This document shows, in pieces, positions 1-8,944 of a stretch of DNA of 64,000 nucleotides (positions within the stretch are counted from its first letter, which is position 1; each line of letters starts with the position of its first letter). The notes beneath the pieces are model-generated. The model did not search any database. It was given only the letters and a program-made list of their open reading frames with translations, and was not told where the DNA came from. Source of the stretch: Sphaerisporangium fuscum (lineage in GTDB: Bacteria; Actinomycetota; Actinomycetes; Streptosporangiales; Streptosporangiaceae); contig NZ_JAHDTF010000040.1 of the NCBI RefSeq assembly GCF_018531465.1, positions 1-64,000 of the forward strand, given 5' to 3'. The position numbers and the translations under genes were made by a program.

Positions 1-1
1 C

Positions 2-2971
2 ATCATGCTGTTCGCCGCCACGGGCGAGGATCCGTTCAAGGCCGAGAGCCTGGGCGGGGTGATGCACCGGGTGCTGTCGGTGGACCCCGATCTGAGTCCC
101 CTGCCGGCCTCGCTGCGTCCGCTGGTGGACGCCGCTCTCCAGAAGAACCCGCTGGCCCGCCCGTCGTCCCGGGACCTGCTGCTGGCCCTCATCGCCGGGG
201 GCGGGGCCGCCGACACCCCCGGCCTGCTGGCCGAGGGCAGCCGCGCCGCGGGGGACATCGCGTGGAGCGAGACCCACGACCCGTCGCTCGGGGTGCTGGC
301 CGAGGACGCCTACGGGTTGCTGTCGCAGGCCGAGCGGGAGCTGGTGCCGGCCATCTTCCTGCGTCTGGCCGCCATCGGCCCCGACGGGGAGATCACCACC
401 CGCCGGGTGCCGGAGGAGGAGCTGCCGCCGGAGGCCGACCGGGTCCTGCGGGTGTTCGGCTACGTGCTCTCCCGGCGGGACGGCGAGATCGTCCTGACCC
501 GGCCGGGCCTGATGCGCGCCTGGCCCCGGCTGCGGTCGTGGCTGGCCGACGAGCGGGACGGCCTGGCCGTCCACGCCGCCGTCGGGGAGCAGGCCCGGCA
601 GTGGGCCGGGCACGGGCGCCGCGACGGCGACCTGCTGCAGGGCAGCCGCCTCGACACGGCCATGGACTGGGCCGCCGGCCGCCGGCACCTCCGGCCCGGC
701 CCGCTGGAGAAGGAATTCCTGGACGCCTCGTCCGCGCTGAGCCGGCGCCGCGCCCGCCGGCGGCGCCTGCTCGTCGTCACCCTGAGCGTCCTGCTGGTGA
801 TGTCGCTGGTGGGCGGCGGCCTGGCGGTCTACCAGGGCGGGCAGCTGACGCGGCAGCGCGACAGCCTGACATGGCAACGCGACCAGGCCAAGGGCCGGGA
901 GGCGGCCTTCGTCGCGGGCATGCTGCGCACCACCGACCCGGCGGCCGCCATGCTGCTGAGCGTCGCCGCCTGGCGCCTGGACGCCGGCGCGGAGGCCCGC
1001 TCCAGCATGACGACCTCCCTCTACCAGCCCGAGACCGACGCCTTCCGTGAGCCACCGGTCAAGGAGCTGGCCGACCGGACGCTGAGCCGTGACGGACGGC
1101 TGCTGGCGAGCGTGTCGACCAGCGAGGTCCGGCTGTACGACGTGCCCCGGAAACGGCTGGTGAAGCGCATGCCGACGGGTCTGGACAGGGACGAGCCGAT
1201 CGACGATCTGTCGTTCAGCCCGAGCGGGCGGCTGCTGGCCGTCAAGACGCCGGGCAAGGTCGTCGTGTGGAACCTCGCCTCCGGCACAGCCCGCAGGCTG
1301 GTGCTGAAGTCCCGCGTCGGCTCGTGGCTGCCCGGCTGGTCCGGCAGTCCGTTCGGGCTTCAGGCCATGCGGCTGGCGAGCGGGGTCAGGTTCGGGCAGG
1401 ACGATTCGAAACTCGGCGTCGACATGCCGGAGGACGAGTCCTTCGTGTGGGACGTCACGACGGGCAGGACCTACGGCCGCGGCACCAGGGGCGGCATGCA
1501 GGGGGCGGGGCCGGTCGTCCTCCGCGGCGGGCGGCTGGCGGTCCTCGTCACCGAGAAGAACCGGGTCGACGTGCGGCGGCTCCCCGGCTGGGTCAGGGAC
1601 CCGCGAGCCGGCGCGGCGTGCCCCAGGACCGTGGAGGTCGCCTTGAGTCCGGCGGACGACACCCTGGCCTGCGGTGGCTCGGAGATCAGGCTCGTCGACC
1701 TGAGGACGGGAAGGCGGATCCTGCCCGAGCGCGGCGCCACCTGGCGCTGGACCGACGCGGCGGCCGCCGGGAACACCGGCCTGCGGTTCAGCCCGGACGG
1801 CCGATACCTTCTGGGGCTCGCCGGCCGCGTCCTGACGGTGTGGCGGGTCGCCGACCAGCAGGAGATCTTCAGCTACAAGGCCGAAGGCGAGATGTCGGAC
1901 GCCCGCTTCGACCCCGACGGCCACACTCTGCGCTACCTCCTGGACGACTCGGTCGTCACACTGGACTTCCGCCCCCTGCCGCCTGCCACACGTGCCCCTG
2001 GCCAGAGCCTCATCACCGGTCTCAGCCCGGACGGCCGGTGGCTGTCGGTCGCCGGGGAGTCGGCCCCGATCCGCGTCTGGGACGTCCGGCGCCACAGGTT
2101 CGCCGCGACGCTCACCGGCACGTCCGACGCCTCCGTCCCGCCGGCCTTCGACCTGACCGGCCGTACCGTCGCCACCGTCAGCGGCCTCGACGCGCGGGTG
2201 ACGGTCTGGGACGCGGGGACCTGGACGCGACTGTGGCGGTTCGTCCTCCCCGTGGAGGTCAGTGTGGGTGGCATCGCCTTCAGTCCCGACGGCACGACCC
2301 TCGCGGCCAGTCTGGTGACGAACTCCGACAAACCCACAGCGGAGCTGCGGCTGTGGGACGCCCGGACGGGACGCGTGACCGGCAAGGCACCGCTGGAGGG
2401 CCTCACCGGATGGTTCGGCTTCTCCCCCGACGGCCGCCTGCTGGCCACCTCCACCGGGCAGTTCGTGGATCCGGCGTCCGGCAGGCAGGCGGGAACGGGA
2501 TTCGGGTCCTTCTCCGGTTCCAACGTGTTCGCCTTCAGCCCGAAGGGGGACCTGCTCGCGGCGAGCGGCGGCGAAGGGCGGATCTCGCTGTGGGACGCGC
2601 GGACGCTCTCGCCGCTGCCCCCCGTCCTGCACGGCTCGGCCGGGGACATCGCGGCGATGGCCTTCTCCCCCGGCGGAGACGTGTTCGCCACCGGGGCCGG
2701 AACAGGGACGGTGCAGCTGTGGGACACGGCCGCCCGGCGGCGGCTGGGCGGGGCGGTTCAGCTGCCCGGCGAGGGCGTCACCGGCGTGGCCTTCTCCCCG
2801 GACGGAGGGACGCTGTACGTCTCCGAGCAGAGCGGGTCGATGTACGAGCTGCCGGTGAGCGCCGAGCGGGTGGCGCGGGCCGTGTGCGACCGGGCCGGGC
2901 GGACGTTGACCGGGGACGAGTGGCGGCGGTACCTGCCCGGCATCCCGTACCGCGACGTGTGCGCCTCCTGA
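2..2971 (+). CDS. WD40-repeat Ser/Thr protein kinase, C-terminal part (5' truncated by window edge)
   Basis: The reading frame is open to the left edge, so the start and most of the kinase domain lie outside. The first ~70 residues are the end of a Ser/Thr kinase C-lobe (FAATGEDPF, then SLRPLVDAAL and NPLARPSSRDLL). A linker of ~180 residues follows, then one membrane helix near residues 258-278, and a long extracytoplasmic part with many FSPDG/LWD motifs typical of WD40 beta-propeller blades, ending in PYRDVCAS. The protein aligns closely with the kinase at 54289-57902, including the linker, the helix and the end (PYRDVCR), so the two are paralogues. I infer a membrane kinase whose propeller senses an external signal. 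The ligand is unknown. The gene converges on the dehydrogenase at 2982 with only 10 bp between. Confidence 0.85.
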   Translation: MMLFAATGEDPFKAESLGGVMHRVLSVDPDLSPLPASLRPLVDAALQKNPLARPSSRDLLLALIAGGGAADTPGLLAEGSRAAGDIAWSETHDPSLGVLAEDAYGLLSQAERELVPAIFLRLAAIGPDGEITTRRVPEEELPPEADRVLRVFGYVLSRRDGEIVLTRPGLMRAWPRLRSWLADERDGLAVHAAVGEQARQWAGHGRRDGDLLQGSRLDTAMDWAAGRRHLRPGPLEKEFLDASSALSRRRARRRRLLVVTLSVLLVMSLVGGGLAVYQGGQLTRQRDSLTWQRDQAKGREAAFVAGMLRTTDPAAAMLLSVAAWRLDAGAEARSSMTTSLYQPETDAFREPPVKELADRTLSRDGRLLASVSTSEVRLYDVPRKRLVKRMPTGLDRDEPIDDLSFSPSGRLLAVKTPGKVVVWNLASGTARRLVLKSRVGSWLPGWSGSPFGLQAMRLASGVRFGQDDSKLGVDMPEDESFVWDVTTGRTYGRGTRGGMQGAGPVVLRGGRLAVLVTEKNRVDVRRLPGWVRDPRAGAACPRTVEVALSPADDTLACGGSEIRLVDLRTGRRILPERGATWRWTDAAAAGNTGLRFSPDGRYLLGLAGRVLTVWRVADQQEIFSYKAEGEMSDARFDPDGHTLRYLLDDSVVTLDFRPLPPATRAPGQSLITGLSPDGRWLSVAGESAPIRVWDVRRHRFAATLTGTSDASVPPAFDLTGRTVATVSGLDARVTVWDAGTWTRLWRFVLPVEVSVGGIAFSPDGTTLAASLVTNSDKPTAELRLWDARTGRVTGKAPLEGLTGWFGFSPDGRLLATSTGQFVDPASGRQAGTGFGSFSGSNVFAFSPKGDLLAASGGEGRISLWDARTLSPLPPVLHGSAGDIAAMAFSPGGDVFATGAGTGTVQLWDTAARRRLGGAVQLPGEGVTGVAFSPDGGTLYVSEQSGSMYELPVSAERVARAVCDRAGRTLTGDEWRRYLPGIPYRDVCAS

Positions 2972-2981
2972 CCGGGCGGGG

Positions 2982-4028
2982 TCAGAAGGTGATGGCGACC
3001 TTGACGTCGTCCGGCCGGCCGGTGAAGGCGTCGGCGTACCGGTCGAGGGGCACCCGGCGGGAGACCAGGCGGCCGAGCCAGTCGAGGTCGGCCTCGGCCA
3101 GGGCCTTGGCGGCGGTGGCGTAGTGGGCGTGGTTGGCGTTGACCGACCCGACGACCACCTCGTTCTCCAGGACCATCTCCCGGTTCAGGGCGCCCGCGTC
3201 TATCGTGAGCCGCCGCCCGGCCGGGGAGACGCCCGTGAGGCAGACGATGCCGTAGGGGCGGACGGCGGCGATCACGTCGAACACCACCTGGGTGGCGCCG
3301 GTCGCCTCGACCACGACGTCCGGCCCGACCTGCTCGATGATCTGGCGGATGTCGCCGGTGTGGTAGGTGGCGCCGAGGCCGGCGACGAGTCCGGGCTTGG
3401 GGCCCTCGGTGACGCGGTCGAGGACGTGGACCTCCAGGCCGGCCTGCACGCCGAGCAGCGCGGCCAGCAGCCCGATCGGCCCGGCGCCGGTGACCAGGGC
3501 CGTGCGGGGCTCGAACCAGGCCCGCTCGCCCACCTTCATCACCTGTTCCCACGCCTTGGCCACCACCGACGTGGGCTCCATGAGCATGCCGACCTCGGCG
3601 AGCCGCGCGTCCACCTTGACCGCGTACCCGGTCTCGACGGTCCACCGCTCCGAGGCGTACCCGTCCAGTTCCTTGATGCCGCGCTCGGTGTAGCGGCCGT
3701 TGCGGCACATGTCGAACTGCCCGTGCGCGCACGCCCCGCACGGGACGGGGTCGGGGCGGCGGACCACGCCCGCGACGAGATCTCCGGGGGAGAACCCGCT
3801 GCCGTCCGGGGCCCGCCGCACGCGTCCCAGGGACTCGTGCCCGATCACGAGCCGGTCCCGCCCGGACGGCGCCCAGCCGTACTCACCGGCGGCGATCTCC
3901 CGGTCGGTGCCGCAGACGCCGACGGCGAGGGCGTCGACGAGGAGCTCGTCCTCGCCGGGCTCCGGATCGGGCACGTCGGTCACGGCGAGGGAGTCCTCGC
4001 GTCCCGGGACGACGGTGAGTGCGCGCAT
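2982..4028 (-). CDS. Zn-dependent glucose 1-dehydrogenase-like alcohol dehydrogenase (348 aa)
   Basis: This is a medium-chain dehydrogenase. Catalytic zinc ligands are visible as GVCGTD (Cys39) and GHES (His64/Glu65), and the NAD(P) loop as TGAGPIG. The stretches MCRNGRYTERGIK and PTSVVAKAW are characteristic of the glucose dehydrogenase branch known from Sulfolobus and haloarchaea. Such enzymes oxidise aldoses to lactones, and the substrate here is inferred. I chose ATG at 4028 because GGAAGGA lies upstream of it; the frame extends 23 codons further without support. It is the last gene of a reverse operon, 25 bp after the FAD/Fe-S oxidoreductase, with the TPP enzyme first. A sugar or sugar-acid role fits the divergent enolase-superfamily gene nearby. 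Confidence 0.8.
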   Translation of the reverse strand: MRALTVVPGREDSLAVTDVPDPEPGEDELLVDALAVGVCGTDREIAAGEYGWAPSGRDRLVIGHESLGRVRRAPDGSGFSPGDLVAGVVRRPDPVPCGACAHGQFDMCRNGRYTERGIKELDGYASERWTVETGYAVKVDARLAEVGMLMEPTSVVAKAWEQVMKVGERAWFEPRTALVTGAGPIGLLAALLGVQAGLEVHVLDRVTEGPKPGLVAGLGATYHTGDIRQIIEQVGPDVVVEATGATQVVFDVIAAVRPYGIVCLTGVSPAGRRLTIDAGALNREMVLENEVVVGSVNANHAHYATAAKALAEADLDWLGRLVSRRVPLDRYADAFTGRPDDVKVAITF

Positions 4029-4053
4029 CCGTGGCGGTCCTTCCGTTCCGGGA

Positions 4054-7047
4054 TCAGCGACGCGAGGCGGCGGGCAGCCGCCCGGAGCGCCGGGCACGGC
4101 CGCCGGGGTCCTCTTCGCGCTGGGCGGCGGCGAGCACCTCGGCCAGGTGGAGCGGGCGGCGGCCGACGTCCGACTGCTCGACCTGCGTACGGCAGCTGAA
4201 GCCGTCGGCGAGGATCAGCGCGTCCGGGCCGGCGGCGCGGACGGCGGGCAGCAGGGAGTGCTCGGCGCAGGCCATCGACACGTCGTGGTGGCCCGCGGTG
4301 AAGCCGAAGTCCCCCGCGAGGCCGCAGCACCCGTCGACGGCGTCGAGGCGGACGCCGGCCCGCTTCAGGAGTTCGCGGTCGGTGTCGTAGCCGAGCACGG
4401 CGTGGTGGTGGCAGTGCGGCTGGGCGACGGCCGGCCGGTCGATGCGGGGCGGCTCCCAGCCGTCGGTGCCGCTGAGCAGCTCGGCGAGGGTGCGGGTCTG
4501 CTCGCGCAGCCGCTCCACGTCCCGGTCGTGGGCGAGCAGGTTGGCGGCGTCGTCGCGGAACACCGCCGTACAGCTCGGTTCCAGGCCGACGACGGGGATG
4601 CCGCGGCGCAGCGCCGGGGCGAGGGTGCGTACGGTGCGGCGCAGCACGCGGGCGGCGACGCCGAGCTGGCCGGTGGAGATCCAGGTCAGGCCGCAGCACA
4701 GGGTGCCGGGCGGGATGACCACCCGGTAGCCGGCCCTCTCCAGGACCTCGACGGCCGCCTTGCCGATCTCGGGGTCCAGGTTGTTGGTGAAGCTGTCCGG
4801 CCACAGCACCACGGGCCCGCGCCCGCCGTCCCCGTGCGGGCCGCGCGCCCGGTACCAGTCGGTGAAGCGCCGTGGGGCGAACCTGGGCAGGCTTCGCGCC
4901 GGTTCGACGCCGCCCAGCCGTTTGACCAGCGTGGACAGGCCGGGGGCGTGCGTCAGCGCGTTGACCGTTCGCGGCGCGTACGCGGCCAGGCGCGCCCACA
5001 GCGGCAGCCAGCCCATGCTGTAGTGCGCGGCGGGGCGCGGCCGGTGGGCGTAGTGGTGGGAGAGGAACTCGGCCTTGTAGGTGGCCATGTCGACGTTCAT
5101 CGGGCAGTCATGCTTGCAGCCCTTGCAGGCCAGGCACAGGTCGAGGGCGTCCTTGACGGCCTCCGAGCGCCATCCGTCGCGCACGGCCGAGTCCGCGTGG
5201 CCGTTCAGCATCTCGAACAACAGCCGCGCCCGGCCCCGCGTGGAGTGCTCCTCCTCGCCGGTGGCGCGGTAGGAGGGGCACATGACGCCGTGGGTGGGCC
5301 GGCGGCACTGGCCGACGCCGACGCAGCGCATCACGGCCCGCTGGAAGCTGCCCTCGTCCTCGGGGTAGCGGAAGTGGGCGGGCGGGTCGGCGGGGGTCCA
5401 TTCGGGGCCGAGCCGCAGGTTCTCGTCCATCCCATAGGGCTTGACGATTTTGCCGGGGTTCATCCGGCCGTCGGGGTCGAAGACCACCTTGACCTGCTCG
5501 AACGCCTCCATCACCTCGGGGCCGAACATCTTCGGCAGCAGCGCCCCCCGCGCCTGCCCGTCGCCGTGCTCCCCCGACAGCGACCCGCCGTAGGAGACGA
5601 TCATGTCCGCCGCGCGGTCCATGAACTTCAGGTACGTCCGGACGCCGTCGGCCGTGACCAGGTCGAACGGGATGCGGGTGTGGACGCAGCCCTGCCCGAA
5701 GTGCCCGTAGAGCGCGGCGGCGCCGTAGCCGAACCCGTCCAGCAGGCGGCGCAGGTCCCGCAGGTAGTCGCCCAGCCGTTCCGGCGGCACCGCCGAGTCC
5801 TCCCAGCCCTCCCAGGTCGGCGGCATGCCCGGGACGCGGGCGGTGGCCCCCAGGCCGGACTCGCGCAGCTCCCACAGCTCCTTCTCGACCTTCTGCCTGT
5901 CGAAGAAGGCGACGTGCGGCTCGTGCTCGCTGCCGTGCAGTTCGTCCATGAGGCTGTGGGCCCGCTCGTCGGCCTCGTCCTGGGAGTCGCCGCCGAAGGA
6001 CACCATGAGCCAGCCGCCGCCCTCGGGCAGGTCGGCGACGGCCTCGGGATGCATGTTCTTGCGCCGCTCATAGTCGATCAGCTTGTCGTCCACCCCTTCG
6101 AGCTGGAGCGGGTGGTGGGCCGCGATGCGCGTCACGGCGTCGGCGGCGGTGGCGATGTCGTGGTAGCCGAGCAGCACCAGGCACTCGGCCTTGGGCACGG
6201 GGACCAGGTGCAGCTCGGCGCGCAGCACGGTGACCAGCGTGCCCTCCGAGCCGACGAGCGCCCTGGCCATGTCGAAGCCGCGTCCGGGCAGGAGCTGGTC
6301 GATGTTGTAGCCCGACACGCGCCGCGGGATGTCGGGGAAGCGGCGGCGGATCTCCTCGGCGTGGCCGTCGACGATCGCCCGCAGCTCCCGGTACACACGC
6401 GCCCGCTCGCCGCCCTCGGCGAGGATGCGGCCGTACTCCTCCTGGCCGGTGGGCCCGACCCACATGCGGTGGCCGCCGTAGGTGAGGATCTCCAGGCGCG
6501 AGACGTTGTCGGCCGTCTTGCCGTACGCCTGCGCGGTGGACCCGCAGGAGTTGTTGCCGATCATCCCGCCGAGCGTGCAGTGGGAGTGGGTGGACGGGCG
6601 CGGGCCGAACATCAGCCCGGTGCCGGCGAGCTTCCGGTTGAGCGTGTCCAGGACGATGCCCGGTTCCACCACGCAGGTGCGGGCCTCGGCGTCGACCGAC
6701 AGCAGCCGGTCGCAGTACTTCGACCAGTCGATGACGACCGCGACGTTGCAGGTCTGCCCGGCCAGGCTGGTGCCGCCGCCCCGGGAGGTGATCGGGGCGC
6801 CGTGCTCCCGGCACACCGCCACCGCCTCGACGGCCGCCTCGACGCTGCGCGGGACCACCACGCCGAGCGGCACCTGCCGGTAGTTGGACCCGTCGGTGGA
6901 GTAGGCGCCGCGGGTGCCGGGGTCGAACCGGACCTCACCGTCCACCCGCGCGGCCAGATCGCGCTCCAGGTCGCGGACACGGACGTAGTGCCCGTCCGCC
7001 CGCAGCGCCGGAGCGGGGAGGAATGCGCGTCGCGCCATGTCCCTCAC
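4054..7047 (-). CDS. FAD-linked oxidase / Fe-S oxidoreductase fusion (D-2-hydroxyacid dehydrogenase, YdiJ/Dld type; 997 aa)
   Basis: One polypeptide joins several domains. An N-terminal PCMH-type FAD domain carries RGGGTSLAGQTCNVAVV, and an FAD-oxidase C-terminal domain follows (GEHGDGQARG). A ferredoxin-like Fe-S region has CLACKGCKHDCP plus an upstream GQCRRP..MCPS cluster. Two CCG-type domains, seen as CCGLTW and CCGLAGDFGF, end the protein. This is the layout of membrane-associated D-2-hydroxyacid dehydrogenases such as YdiJ (about 1000 aa), which pass electrons to the respiratory chain. The exact acid (lactate, 2-hydroxyglutarate or an aldonate) cannot be read from sequence. The GTG start at 7047 overlaps the stop of the TPP gene as GTGA, suggesting translational coupling; ATG at 7038 is an alternative. 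Confidence 0.85.
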   Translation of the reverse strand: MRDMARRAFLPAPALRADGHYVRVRDLERDLAARVDGEVRFDPGTRGAYSTDGSNYRQVPLGVVVPRSVEAAVEAVAVCREHGAPITSRGGGTSLAGQTCNVAVVIDWSKYCDRLLSVDAEARTCVVEPGIVLDTLNRKLAGTGLMFGPRPSTHSHCTLGGMIGNNSCGSTAQAYGKTADNVSRLEILTYGGHRMWVGPTGQEEYGRILAEGGERARVYRELRAIVDGHAEEIRRRFPDIPRRVSGYNIDQLLPGRGFDMARALVGSEGTLVTVLRAELHLVPVPKAECLVLLGYHDIATAADAVTRIAAHHPLQLEGVDDKLIDYERRKNMHPEAVADLPEGGGWLMVSFGGDSQDEADERAHSLMDELHGSEHEPHVAFFDRQKVEKELWELRESGLGATARVPGMPPTWEGWEDSAVPPERLGDYLRDLRRLLDGFGYGAAALYGHFGQGCVHTRIPFDLVTADGVRTYLKFMDRAADMIVSYGGSLSGEHGDGQARGALLPKMFGPEVMEAFEQVKVVFDPDGRMNPGKIVKPYGMDENLRLGPEWTPADPPAHFRYPEDEGSFQRAVMRCVGVGQCRRPTHGVMCPSYRATGEEEHSTRGRARLLFEMLNGHADSAVRDGWRSEAVKDALDLCLACKGCKHDCPMNVDMATYKAEFLSHHYAHRPRPAAHYSMGWLPLWARLAAYAPRTVNALTHAPGLSTLVKRLGGVEPARSLPRFAPRRFTDWYRARGPHGDGGRGPVVLWPDSFTNNLDPEIGKAAVEVLERAGYRVVIPPGTLCCGLTWISTGQLGVAARVLRRTVRTLAPALRRGIPVVGLEPSCTAVFRDDAANLLAHDRDVERLREQTRTLAELLSGTDGWEPPRIDRPAVAQPHCHHHAVLGYDTDRELLKRAGVRLDAVDGCCGLAGDFGFTAGHHDVSMACAEHSLLPAVRAAGPDALILADGFSCRTQVEQSDVGRRPLHLAEVLAAAQREEDPGGRARRSGRLPAASRR

Positions 7048-8810
7048 GACCCCAGCTGCGAGATCTTGTCCTTGAACAGGGTCGTGGCGATCGATGCCTT
7101 GTGCGGCTGGCCCTTGAGGAAGGCCTGCGCGAACTTGATGGCCTGCTCACGGGAGACCTTGCCCGGCATCGGCGGCTCGTCGGGGTTGACGTCCACGTCG
7201 AGCAGCGCGGGCCCGTCGTACGCGAGCGCCTCCTGTACGGCACCGGCGAGCTCCTTGGGGTCGCTGACCTTGCGGCCGTAGGCGCCGCAGGAGCGCGCCC
7301 AGCCGGAGAAGTCGGCGGGCGGGCGGCCGAACCTGACGCCGTGCTCGGGGAAGCCGAGCACCATCTGCTCCCAGAGGATCTGGCCGAGCGAGTTGTTGTT
7401 GTTGACCACGACCTTGATCGGCAGGTCGTGCTGGGCGGCGGTGAGGAACTCGGCCATCAGCATCGCGAAGCCGCCGTCGCCGACGAACGCGATGACCTGC
7501 CGTCCGGGGAAGGCGTGCTGGATCGCGATCGCGTACGGCAGGCCGGGGGCCATGGTGGCGAGGTTGCCCGACAGGTAGAACCGCCGGTCGCCGCGGATCG
7601 TCCAGTGCCGGGCCGCCCAGGTGGCGATGGTGCCGCTGTCGCAGGTCAGGATGGCGTCGTCCGCGGCGGCCCGGTCGATGCAGCCCATGAGGTACTGCGG
7701 GGCGATCGGCTCGCGGTCGGGCGACTCCAGGGCCGCCATGTCGGTGCGCCACCGCTCCATGGCCTTGCGGTACTTCTCCAGGTGCTCACGGTCGTCCTTG
7801 CGGTGCAGCAGGGGCAGCAGCGCGGCCAGGGCGGCCTTGGCGTCCCCGATCATGGGCACCTGGGTGGGCATGCGCACGCCGGCCCGCGCCGGGTCGGCCT
7901 CGATCTGCACCACGCGCGTCTTCCCGGGCTCGGGCAGATGCTTGGTGTAGGGGAAGTTGGTGCCGACCATCAGCAGCGTGTCGCAGTCCTCGACCAGCTC
8001 CTCGCCGGGTTTGGTGCCGAGCAGGCCGATACCGCCGACCGAGAACGGCGAGTCGTCCGGGATGACGGCCTTGCCGGGCAGCGTCTTGATCACCGGCGCC
8101 CCGAGGACGTCGGCGACGGCCAGCACCTCCTCCCGGGCGTGCAGGGCGCCCGCCCCGGCGAGGATCGCCACGCGGTTCCCGGAGTTGAGCACCTCGGCGG
8201 CGGCCTCCAGGTCCTGCTGCCACGGCACGCCCGGCGGGGGCAGGTAGATCGGCGCCGTCGCGGGAGGCCGGGCCGGGGCGACGTGCTGGTAGGGGTCCTG
8301 GTCGGCGGGGGCCACCTGCACGTCGTTCGGGAAGGACAGGTGGGCCACGCCGCGCCGGGCATAGGCGGTGCGGATCGCGATGTCCACCACGCCGGGCAGC
8401 TGCGTCGGGTTGTCGACCACGAGGTTGTACTCGGCGACGTCGGCGAACAGCTTGTCCAGGTGGACCTCCTGCTGGTAGCCCGTGCCGAGGACGCTGGTCT
8501 CCTGCATGCCGGTGATGGCCAGCACCGGGTGGTGGTCGAGCTTGGCGTCGTACAGGCCGTTCAGCAGGTGGATCCCGCCGGGGCCGGAGGTCGCCAGGCA
8601 CACGCCGATGCGGCCGGTGGCCTTGGCGTGGGCGGTCGCCATGAATGCCGCCGCCTCCTCATGGTGGACCAGCACGAACCGGACCCGGTCCTTGTGCCGG
8701 CGTAGGCCCTCCATGATCCCGTTGATCCCGTCACCCGGAAGGCCGAAGACGGTGTCGACACCCCAGTCGGCCAGACGCTCGATCAGCAGTTCGGAGGCGA
8801 TGTCACTCAT
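7044..8810 (-). CDS. Thiamine-pyrophosphate-requiring enzyme (pyruvate oxidase / acetolactate synthase-like; 588 aa)
   Basis: All three domains of the TPP decarboxylase superfamily are present. The N-terminal PYR domain has the catalytic glutamate in HHEEAAAF (about residue 51). The central domain contains GAGALHAREEVL, and the C-terminal PP domain has the TPP/Mg motif GDGGFAMLMAEF..NNNNSLG. The ending is closest to pyruvate-oxidase-like, single-gene proteins rather than biosynthetic acetolactate synthase, and no small subunit lies nearby. ATG at 8810 gives the usual MSD..SELL N-terminus, but its GGAGG is only about one base from the ATG, closer than normal. It heads an operon with the FAD/Fe-S oxidase (GTGA overlap) and glucose-dehydrogenase-like genes, with an enolase-superfamily gene divergent across 134 bp. 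Confidence 0.8.
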   Translation of the reverse strand: MSDIASELLIERLADWGVDTVFGLPGDGINGIMEGLRRHKDRVRFVLVHHEEAAAFMATAHAKATGRIGVCLATSGPGGIHLLNGLYDAKLDHHPVLAITGMQETSVLGTGYQQEVHLDKLFADVAEYNLVVDNPTQLPGVVDIAIRTAYARRGVAHLSFPNDVQVAPADQDPYQHVAPARPPATAPIYLPPPGVPWQQDLEAAAEVLNSGNRVAILAGAGALHAREEVLAVADVLGAPVIKTLPGKAVIPDDSPFSVGGIGLLGTKPGEELVEDCDTLLMVGTNFPYTKHLPEPGKTRVVQIEADPARAGVRMPTQVPMIGDAKAALAALLPLLHRKDDREHLEKYRKAMERWRTDMAALESPDREPIAPQYLMGCIDRAAADDAILTCDSGTIATWAARHWTIRGDRRFYLSGNLATMAPGLPYAIAIQHAFPGRQVIAFVGDGGFAMLMAEFLTAAQHDLPIKVVVNNNNSLGQILWEQMVLGFPEHGVRFGRPPADFSGWARSCGAYGRKVSDPKELAGAVQEALAYDGPALLDVDVNPDEPPMPGKVSREQAIKFAQAFLKGQPHKASIATTLFKDKISQLGS

Positions 8811-8944
8811 ACCTCCAGACGTGCCCCCTTGTACGACGTGAAACATCCAACCCGCGTCCATATCGCGTTGATGGCTTCTTGCCTGCGAAGTGGCCCCTGA
8901 GCGGGTAGGGGCCTGTCGTCGACGGCTGTATATGGAGGGGCGTC

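Noticed and set aside
3123..4199. Long plus-strand frame opposite the glucose-dehydrogenase-like gene
   Set aside because: It is the antisense shadow of a well-supported gene; its sequence has no recognisable domain and arises from the GC-rich codon bias.
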